Shown here one piece after another: positions 6,449 to 12,015 of a stretch of 12,015 nt of DNA; positions within the stretch are counted from its first letter, which is position 1; every line of letters begins with the position of its first letter. The stretch is from Psychrobacter sp. (GTDB lineage: Bacteria > Pseudomonadota > Gammaproteobacteria > Pseudomonadales > Moraxellaceae), in NCBI GenBank assembly GCA_029264635.1, contig JARIAA010000009.1, positions 1 through 12,015 of the forward strand, in the 5' to 3' direction. The notes under the pieces were generated by a model. It was not told the origin of the DNA. It saw nothing but the letters and a program-made list of their open reading frames with translations, and made no database searches. Both the position numbers and the translations under genes were made by a program.

Positions 6449-7145
6449 TTAACTTTATACTTCATCCATATTAGAGACTTTCTACCCTCTTATCTCTGTC
6501 AACCAGACCTTTTATTCATTTATATGAATATTATGGCCATTTTTGACCGTCTATAACGCCATTGTTAAGTTTTATCTGTCTTTTATTAACTAATCTTGAA
6601 TAATGCTATTATCCACCGCATAAAGCTCACTTGTAAAAGAACGTTTTGTCATGAAACTTCCCATTTACTATGGCCTCCGGTTATTGCATTGAGCGATTGG
6701 TTCATCATTTGACAGTTTATAAGAAATTACGTTTAGTCGTTTCATAGAGGTTGTCGTTACATCATTCATTTGGATGAACTTAAAAAAGTATGGCTATTTT
6801 GCTGCGATTATTTTGAGCGATGTAGCTTATCTTTAGCTGAATGTGGCACTACTTATAGGGTTTAACGGTATAAAACAAGATATCATTTCGGATTAAACAT
6901 TTGATAGTTGAGTTTTATGGCGTTGATTATGAGTCTTGCTAGGCGATAGCGTATAAATAGTATTACTTTTATCAATGATTTACAGATAAATTGATTGATA
7001 ATAGTGCTGTTAATCAGATGATCTTCTCATGATTACTTTATACGCCTGTTTTCTAATAACTTATTCATGACCTTACCCCTGTTCAATACAGACATTCATG
7101 ATAGTTACGTCTATATTGATACAAATGCTGGGCACTCAAACTATT
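6449..7145. other. Long gene-free AT-rich intergenic region
   Basis: I see no protein gene, tRNA or rRNA in these roughly 700 bases on either strand. A 13-codon frame from ATG 6651 (MKLPIYYGL...) lacks a convincing ribosome site. The 9-base word TTGAGCGAT occurs twice, near 6688 and 6814. The palindrome TCATGA occurs at 6649, 7027, 7065 and 7096, and again at 7156 just beyond. The length suggests an untranslated leader, an unrecognised small RNA or regulatory DNA for the gene at 7254, but none of these is demonstrated. Confidence 0.5.
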
Positions 7146-7157
7146 AAGGAGTGGCTC

Positions 7158-7166
7158 ATGATCTAA
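7158..7166 (+). other. Two-codon minigene ATG-ATC-TAA (Met-Ile) with ideal ribosome binding site
   Basis: AAGGAG at 7146-7151 is a near-perfect Shine-Dalgarno sequence six bases before ATG 7158, which is followed by ATC and TAA. The stop codon overlaps the first bases of the long hairpin 7165-7216. Very short start-stop frames of this kind (for example the Met-Ile bar minigenes of phage lambda) are known to load ribosomes and release peptidyl-tRNA. Expression here is inferred from spacing alone. Confidence 0.4.
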
Positions 7167-7216
7167 GCTACCATGTAAGACTATCTATTTTTTTGAATGG
7201 TCTGACATGGTAGCTT
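7165..7216 (+). promoter_or_regulatory. Long leader hairpin upstream of the MltF-like gene
   Basis: AAGCTACCATGT (7165-7176) pairs perfectly with ACATGGTAGCTT (7205-7216). Pairing then continues inward past one A-G mismatch (7177/7204) through AGAC/GTCT, one T-G wobble (7182/7199) and two more pairs, giving a 20-position stem with a 12-base loop rich in T. No T tract follows the stem, so it is not a normal terminator. It lies 37 bases before the ATG of the next gene and leaves that gene's ribosome site (AGGAG, 7243-7247) unpaired. A role in mRNA stability, attenuation or translation control is plausible. Confidence 0.65.
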
Positions 7217-7253
7217 TAGGGGTAAGTAGGATGGCTAATATTAGGAGACATCC

Positions 7254-8471
7254 ATGCAGCGTATTACTTACCGTGTCAAAGTATCTGCGCAAGGGGCTAA
7301 ACGCCGTATTTCTTATTTAATGCGTCCATCCAAGCGTATACTGAGCGCCAAAAGTAACCTCGTTTCATCTGTTCCACCCATGACCCCTCTGACTAGGGGA
7401 CGTTTTGCCAAAACGAAAAAAATGGTACAAGTATCAAGTATTGCTCTACTTTCTTTACCCGCCGAAAGTCTAACCACGATGAGTGCAAAAGTACCCGCCT
7501 ATGATCACGTCATGCTGGAGCAGACGTTAACCATTGCTGCGGTTCCAGGAGACAGCACGTATTTTGCCACCGATGGCTTCCAGCATGGCTTTGGTTATGA
7601 CTTGGTACGCAGCTATGCCGATGAGCTTGGCGTTGAGGTGAACCTAAAAGCGTATGCGAGTGAAGAAGCTGCCTTAAGAGCATTAAAAGCGGGTGACGCA
7701 GACATGGCGTTGACCACAGCCAGTACGCAATTAAAAAATCAGCTGAATTTATCATCCGTTAATGTCAGCTGTGGTTATGATGCCAGCTTAACTAAAAATG
7801 GTCTGCATCCTAAAGTCAGCTGGACGTTTAAACAAGCCAAAGATCCGTTATCGCAAAAAGCCAGCTATTTTTTATGCGATAGTATCAAGCTTGAAAACAC
7901 TCAAAAGCTTGCCGCCTTTTATAATCAAGATTTGCTAAAAGATGCTTATAGTCAAGATCATTTCAAAAAAGCGCTGAGCGAAAAGCTACCCAACTACCAG
8001 TCATCTTTTGAAGAACAGGCACGCAACTACAATCATGATTGGGAATTGTTGGTGGCGATGGGCTATCAAGAGTCGCACCTTAATGCAGACGCCGTCTCGC
8101 CAACAGGCGTGCGTGGTCTGATGATGTTGACGAACAGTACGGCAAAAGCCATGGGAGTGGCTGATCGTGTCGATCCTTACCAAAGTATCGGCGGCGGCGC
8201 ACGCTATCTGGAGCAGATGAAAGCTGACTTTGCGGATGTTCCAACGTCTGATCGCATCTGGTTTGCCTTGGCGGGTTATAATATGGGCCCTAACGCGGTT
8301 AAAGGCATCCAGCGCGAACTTAGGCTGGCTGGTATCGATGATAAAAAATGGGCGAACGTCTATACGTATTTATCAGAAAACAAAGCGTCAAATAGTCGTT
8401 ATGGTCAGGCCATGGATTATGTCAGTAATATCAGAAGCTATCTTGAAACCATAAAAACTCGCATGGTTTAA
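7254..8471 (+). CDS. MltF-like lytic transglycosylase with shortened solute-binding-like domain
   Basis: This 405-residue protein is predicted to cleave peptidoglycan glycan strands non-hydrolytically in the periplasm. Residues about 91-160 resemble the first lobe of the bacterial extracellular solute-binding family 3 domain (LTIAAVP, FGYDLVRSYADELGV, LKAGDADMALTTAS), as in the regulatory half of MltF. The C-terminal SLT domain (about 258-380) has the catalytic glutamate E273 in AMGYQESHLNADA, then SPTGVRGLMMLT and ALAGYNMGPNAV. E. coli MltF has about 518 residues; here most of the second solute-binding lobe seems missing. The N-terminus is odd: 56 residues with about 15 Lys/Arg and no acidic residue precede a short hydrophobic stretch (MVQVSSIALLSLPA), so export needs an unusually long n-region or starts at Met57. 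AGGAG at 7243-7247, six bases before ATG 7254, supports the long form. It faces mltD across a shared terminator. Confidence 0.88.
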   Translation: MQRITYRVKVSAQGAKRRISYLMRPSKRILSAKSNLVSSVPPMTPLTRGRFAKTKKMVQVSSIALLSLPAESLTTMSAKVPAYDHVMLEQTLTIAAVPGDSTYFATDGFQHGFGYDLVRSYADELGVEVNLKAYASEEAALRALKAGDADMALTTASTQLKNQLNLSSVNVSCGYDASLTKNGLHPKVSWTFKQAKDPLSQKASYFLCDSIKLENTQKLAAFYNQDLLKDAYSQDHFKKALSEKLPNYQSSFEEQARNYNHDWELLVAMGYQESHLNADAVSPTGVRGLMMLTNSTAKAMGVADRVDPYQSIGGGARYLEQMKADFADVPTSDRIWFALAGYNMGPNAVKGIQRELRLAGIDDKKWANVYTYLSENKASNSRYGQAMDYVSNIRSYLETIKTRMV

Positions 8472-8495
8472 TGTATTGTTTAAAAAATAAGTAAA

Positions 8496-8529
8496 TAAAA
8501 AAGCTGCCCTTTATCGGACAGCTTTTTTT
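8496..8529. terminator. Bidirectional intrinsic terminator between the MltF-like gene and mltD
   Basis: AAAAAAGCTG-c-CC pairs with GG-a-CAGCTTTTTT around a TTTATC loop, with one C-A mismatch. The T run (8523-8529) serves the plus-strand gene; the A run on the left serves the minus-strand mltD. Confidence 0.9.
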
Positions 8530-8562
8530 GCTAGGGTTTCTGACTATAGCTATCGTGACAAA

Positions 8563-11547
8563 TTAACGATTAGGTACGGTCAGGCGTTGACCACGCTGCA
8601 GCATCGTATCGGTTGATATTTTATTCATATCAGCAAGCTCTTGGGTAGACACGCCATACTTACGAGCCAGACCAATTAAGCTATCGCCAGATCCTACTGT
8701 GTATTTGACCGTGGCTTTCGGCACTTTAATGGTTTGACCGCGCTGTAATTGAGTATTAGTCGCCATATTATTGGTTGCTGCTAAATCCTCTACTGACACA
8801 CCTAAACTGCGCGCCAAAGCAATCAGGCCATCACCTGGCTTCACTTTATAGTTCTCAGTATTGCTAAGCTTTTTACCACTGCTCACTGTCGTACTAGGGC
8901 TTGAGCTTGAAACACTACTACTTCTACCTTTATTACTGCTACCACTAGCCGGAATCGTAATCGTACGCCCAAGTATCAGGTTGGAAGTTGTATTAAGACC
9001 ATTTGCCGCGGCCAAATCGCTAACACCAATATTATAGCGGTTGGCAACGCCCGTTAAGCTATCACCCGCCTGTACTTTATAACTTGTGGGCTGATCGTTC
9101 AATTGGCGATTGACTTCTGCTTTAGATACAGGAACTTTGATCGTCTGACCGCGCTGCAAACGTGCTTTTGCATCAAAATTACTATTTACCGCCGCAAGCG
9201 CTTCTGGACTCACACCGATGCTATTAGCAATACCGATCAAAGTTTCTCCTGATTTAACAGTATAGCGGCTAGTAGGCGCTGAGCTGCTTGCGTTACTGGT
9301 TGTATTGCTAGCACTGTTATTAATAGAAGTAAGATCAACACTCTCTGGCACCTTTAGGGTCTGGCCAACATACAAAGCGTCCGTTGTACGTATACCGTTG
9401 AGGCGTGCCAATGTATCGGTTGAGACATTGAATTGACGAGCCAGTGCAATCAAACCATCGCCAGCTTTTACTTTATAATTTTTGGTTGCTGCTTTAGATT
9501 GAGACGATGGCGCAGCAGGTGTGCTGGCTGGTGCAGTTACTTTACCAGGTATCAGCCACAGCTTTTGACCTTTTAATAAATCAGAGCGGCTACTCATATT
9601 ATTATAAGTAGCTAGCTCTGTGACTGATAGACCAAAACGATTAGCGGTGCCGATCAGGGTATCGCCTGCTTGTACGACATAGCTGTCAGGTTGACTTGCC
9701 GTCTTTGTACTGGCGCTACTTAGGGGTTCAATGGGTTTGGCATCATATAGATACAAAGTGCTACCAGACAATAAATTGGCTTTAGCATCTATCTGATTCC
9801 ACTCAGCGATATCACGCCAGCTCACGCCCGCACGACTAGCAATATTCGCCAGTGTATCACCACGTTTTACGGTATAAGTCGTACGCGTACCCTGCGGTTT
9901 TGGCTTACTGACCGGCGTCTTAGCAAAACTAAGCTTTTTCTCTTGACCACTGGCCTCCAAAATTGACTGCTGGGTCTGAACCGCAGATAAGTTAATATTA
10001 CCGTCAGCATTGATGACATTAGTTTCAGGTGTCTTCGTTCGAATCTGATTAGCAATAAAGTCTCGCTCTTCTTTAGTCAGTGCTGGCTCTTGAATAATGG
10101 TATTGTTTGGAGTGATTTGCGCTGAGGTGGTTGGCAAGCTATTGCTGCTTTGTAGCTCAGCATTAATCCTACTTGTCTCTTTACTGGTAATAGGCGGTTC
10201 AGTACGAGTGGGTGCATTATTACTATAAACAGAACCACCGGTCGGTGTCGCCATCGGTGAGATGTAACTGGTCGTTTGCTGTGGCACACTAGCAGTAGCC
10301 GCATAGTCAGCAAGTGCGCTACCACTAGAGGGCAATGACGAGCTAGTATAAGGTTTACTATTATAGCTTGGTGTCGTACTTGGGCTGCTGCTTGAGGTAC
10401 TAGGCGCGCTTGCTGCCAATATATTGCCCGTGCCATTACCTCTTAATGAGCTTAGTCTAGCATCCAAGCTTAGGCTGACATCATTAGGAATAACCACACG
10501 CTGAGGGCCTGATAGATCCACTCGTCCTGATGTCAGCGCAGTGTTTAGCCTTTCTAACTCATCATAACTAACACCAGTCACTTGTGCGACCTCAGCGAGG
10601 CTCACGCCATAATTGACTGGCACACTACGAAAATGCTGACGGTTAGCAATCGCAGGCAAATAAACGCCATACTGTTCAGGCTTAGCTACAATCTCAGCAA
10701 CGGCTAAAAAGCGTGGTACATAGTTCATAGTTTCAGTAGGCAGTCTAAGCGACCAATAATCTGTCGGTAGTCCGCGAGCCGCATTGGCATCTATGGCATT
10801 TTGTACACGACCAGGGCCTGCGTTATAAGCCGCTAGTGCCAACTCCCAACTCCCAAACTGATTGTATAGCGCCGTCAAAAAGTCATAAGCGGCCCGTGTT
10901 GACTCAATCACATCACGGCGACCGTCGTAGGTGCTGCTCTGATTCAGACCATAAATACGACCTGTACTTGGAATAAACTGCCATAGACCCGCTGCTGCTG
11001 CGCTACTTGTACCACTTGGATCATAAGAGCTTTCAATCACTGGCAACAAAGCCAGCTCAGTGGGAATGTTACGACGCTCAGCTTCTCTTACGGTATGATA
11101 AATATAGCGACTTGCCCGCGCTGTCAGACGGTTTAGATAATCTTGTCTGCTCGTAAACCAGCTTTTTTGGCCCTCAATACGTTGATTGTAAACAGGCTGA
11201 CCGCCATTCATACGATAACCTGCACGCAAACGATTCCACAGATCACCATATTGTTGAATAGCAAGCTTATTGCCTTCAACCATTGTCATGTCTGTAGCTT
11301 CTAATAAGTCCGCTAACTCATCCAAACTTTCTGCATCTAAAAATGCAGTCGAATAATCATTACCTGTCGCTGGACGAACAGCGATAGGCTTAGTGACTGG
11401 ACGCTTAGTGACGACAGGAGCGGTATTGGTTACTCCTGTGTTTTTCACCGCTGACGTATTGCTGCAAGCGCTAATGAGCAAGGTAGATACTGCAAGCGTG
11501 AGTGGTAAGGCGATAAATGAGCGAGATTTTGATGACACAGTAGACAT
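8563..11547 (-). CDS. mltD: MltD-like membrane-bound lytic transglycosylase lipoprotein with seven LysM repeats
   Basis: This 994-residue peptidoglycan lytic transglycosylase is more than twice as long as E. coli MltD (about 452). A lipoprotein signal (hydrophobic LPLTLAVSTLLISA, then C28 in ISAC) predicts outer-membrane anchoring. The SLT domain lies at about 150-290: catalytic E172 in LPVIESSYDP, then AAGLWQFIPSTG and ALAAYNAGPGRV, and the MltD-typical NYVPRFLA. Residues 311-356 are a degenerate LysM-like unit. A Ser/Thr/Pro-rich linker spans about 370-555. Seven clear LysM repeats follow, starting near 557, 622, 690, 761, 822, 899 and 948; each has a Y-x-V-x-x-G-[DE]-[TSG]-L opening and most end in a VP or IP strand. 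They are separated by Ser-rich linkers, so repeat expansion is likely. The start at 11547 has AGGA (minus strand, 11561-11564) 13 bases away, rather far, but the signal peptide begins directly after it. It is transcribed towards the MltF-like gene and ends at the shared terminator. Confidence 0.93.
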   Translation of the reverse strand: MSTVSSKSRSFIALPLTLAVSTLLISACSNTSAVKNTGVTNTAPVVTKRPVTKPIAVRPATGNDYSTAFLDAESLDELADLLEATDMTMVEGNKLAIQQYGDLWNRLRAGYRMNGGQPVYNQRIEGQKSWFTSRQDYLNRLTARASRYIYHTVREAERRNIPTELALLPVIESSYDPSGTSSAAAAGLWQFIPSTGRIYGLNQSSTYDGRRDVIESTRAAYDFLTALYNQFGSWELALAAYNAGPGRVQNAIDANAARGLPTDYWSLRLPTETMNYVPRFLAVAEIVAKPEQYGVYLPAIANRQHFRSVPVNYGVSLAEVAQVTGVSYDELERLNTALTSGRVDLSGPQRVVIPNDVSLSLDARLSSLRGNGTGNILAASAPSTSSSSPSTTPSYNSKPYTSSSLPSSGSALADYAATASVPQQTTSYISPMATPTGGSVYSNNAPTRTEPPITSKETSRINAELQSSNSLPTTSAQITPNNTIIQEPALTKEERDFIANQIRTKTPETNVINADGNINLSAVQTQQSILEASGQEKKLSFAKTPVSKPKPQGTRTTYTVKRGDTLANIASRAGVSWRDIAEWNQIDAKANLLSGSTLYLYDAKPIEPLSSASTKTASQPDSYVVQAGDTLIGTANRFGLSVTELATYNNMSSRSDLLKGQKLWLIPGKVTAPASTPAAPSSQSKAATKNYKVKAGDGLIALARQFNVSTDTLARLNGIRTTDALYVGQTLKVPESVDLTSINNSASNTTSNASSSAPTSRYTVKSGETLIGIANSIGVSPEALAAVNSNFDAKARLQRGQTIKVPVSKAEVNRQLNDQPTSYKVQAGDSLTGVANRYNIGVSDLAAANGLNTTSNLILGRTITIPASGSSNKGRSSSVSSSSPSTTVSSGKKLSNTENYKVKPGDGLIALARSLGVSVEDLAATNNMATNTQLQRGQTIKVPKATVKYTVGSGDSLIGLARKYGVSTQELADMNKISTDTMLQRGQRLTVPNR

Positions 11548-12015
11548 GATGATAGAATTTTCCTAACGACAAAAAGGGGCAAAATAAATTTAATCAACAG
11601 TATAGTACGCAATGCAGACTAAAAACCACACTTCTATAACAAATCCTTTATAAAAGCTAGCAGTAATAGATTTAAACAGATAATTATTTGACCATTTTTT
11701 AGTATCAAAATTAAAGTAAGCTAATATTACATAGAGTTAATACAATTTAAAATAGGCACGGTACGCAAGACAAGTCGATACTAGCAGCACGTAGGTCAAT
11801 TTCATTTAGGATTGACTTAATTTTGGCATAAGGTTTTTAAAATCCTTACGTTGATAACGTCTTTATTTTTTATTCACTAATAATGAGTAAGCATTGATTA
11901 ATAACGATCAATCAATACTTACTTGCGAGACGGCGCGTAATAACACAGCATTGCCCGTTGATAAGGTAAGAGTGACTCTAGAGGTTGTAACATAAGAGAC
12001 ATTTTTACAGTCTTT
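11548..12015. other. Upstream region of mltD, no gene seen
   Basis: These 468 bases up to the window edge hold no convincing gene on either strand. They should contain the mltD promoter on the minus strand, but I found no clear -35/-10 pair. A small palindrome, ACGTT-GAT-AACGT (11848-11860), and a larger one (11886-11923) are present. A neighbouring gene probably begins beyond the right edge. Confidence 0.45.
11886..11923. repeat. 38-bp imperfect palindrome near the right edge
   Basis: AGTAAG-c-ATTGATT (11886-11899) pairs with AATCAAT-a-CTTACT (11910-11923) around a 10-base centre, with one C-A mismatch in 14 positions. There is no T tract on either side. It lies about 340 bases upstream of mltD and could be a regulator site, a hairpin in a leader transcript, or a remnant of a mobile repeat. 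Confidence 0.5.

Noticed and set aside
6651..6692. Short peptide MKLPIYYGL... in the long intergenic region
   Set aside because: It has only 13 codons, no good Shine-Dalgarno sequence and no recognisable relation to a leader peptide.
1..12015. CRISPR array, tRNA, rRNA or insertion sequence
   Set aside because: No regularly spaced repeats, no cloverleaf or rRNA-like segments, and no transposase or clear terminal inverted repeats with target duplication were seen.

Overview
The window looks like chromosomal DNA of a gammaproteobacterium, most likely Moraxellaceae and probably Psychrobacter or a close relative. This rests on the NrdA, NrdB, YfaE, RelE and Nif3 proteins resembling their Escherichia coli counterparts, on the moderate G+C of the core genes, and on the family content; no marker RNA gene is present to fix the genus. 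All comparisons are from memory of family sequences, not from a search.

Left part (1-3980): a class Ia ribonucleotide reductase locus. It opens with the 3' end of nrdA, which is broken: frame 1 reads normal NrdA up to about base 130 and then stops, while the C-terminal part continues in frame 2. About 50 conserved residues are missing at the junction, which lies on a 9-base microhomology. A cargo segment follows where nrdB would normally sit. It holds an AT-rich gene resembling the DUF6680 group, a type II toxin-antitoxin pair (Phd/YefM-fold antitoxin plus RelE toxin with every catalytic position kept), and a third small gene whose C-terminal 27 residues align without gaps to the antitoxin tail. 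Then come intact nrdB and the ferredoxin gene yfaE, closed by a strong bidirectional terminator.

Middle part (4012-6448): a minus-strand, membrane-anchored, single-PDZ HtrA/DegS-type serine protease, divergent from a plus-strand Nif3/YbgI-family dinuclear metal protein. About 800 bases without a convincing gene follow. Their last 110 bases carry a two-codon Met-Ile minigene with an ideal ribosome binding site, running straight into a 20-position hairpin.

Right part (7254-12015): two lytic transglycosylases facing each other across a shared terminator. One is a shortened MltF-like protein (+); the other is a very long MltD-like lipoprotein (-) with seven LysM repeats. The last 470 bases are the mltD upstream region and contain an imperfect 38-bp palindrome but no visible gene.

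Functionally the window combines dNTP synthesis (NrdA/NrdB/YfaE), translation-targeting toxin-antitoxin cargo, periplasmic protein quality control, and peptidoglycan turnover. The parts most worth a second look are the broken nrdA, the antitoxin-tail gene, and the minigene-hairpin leader.
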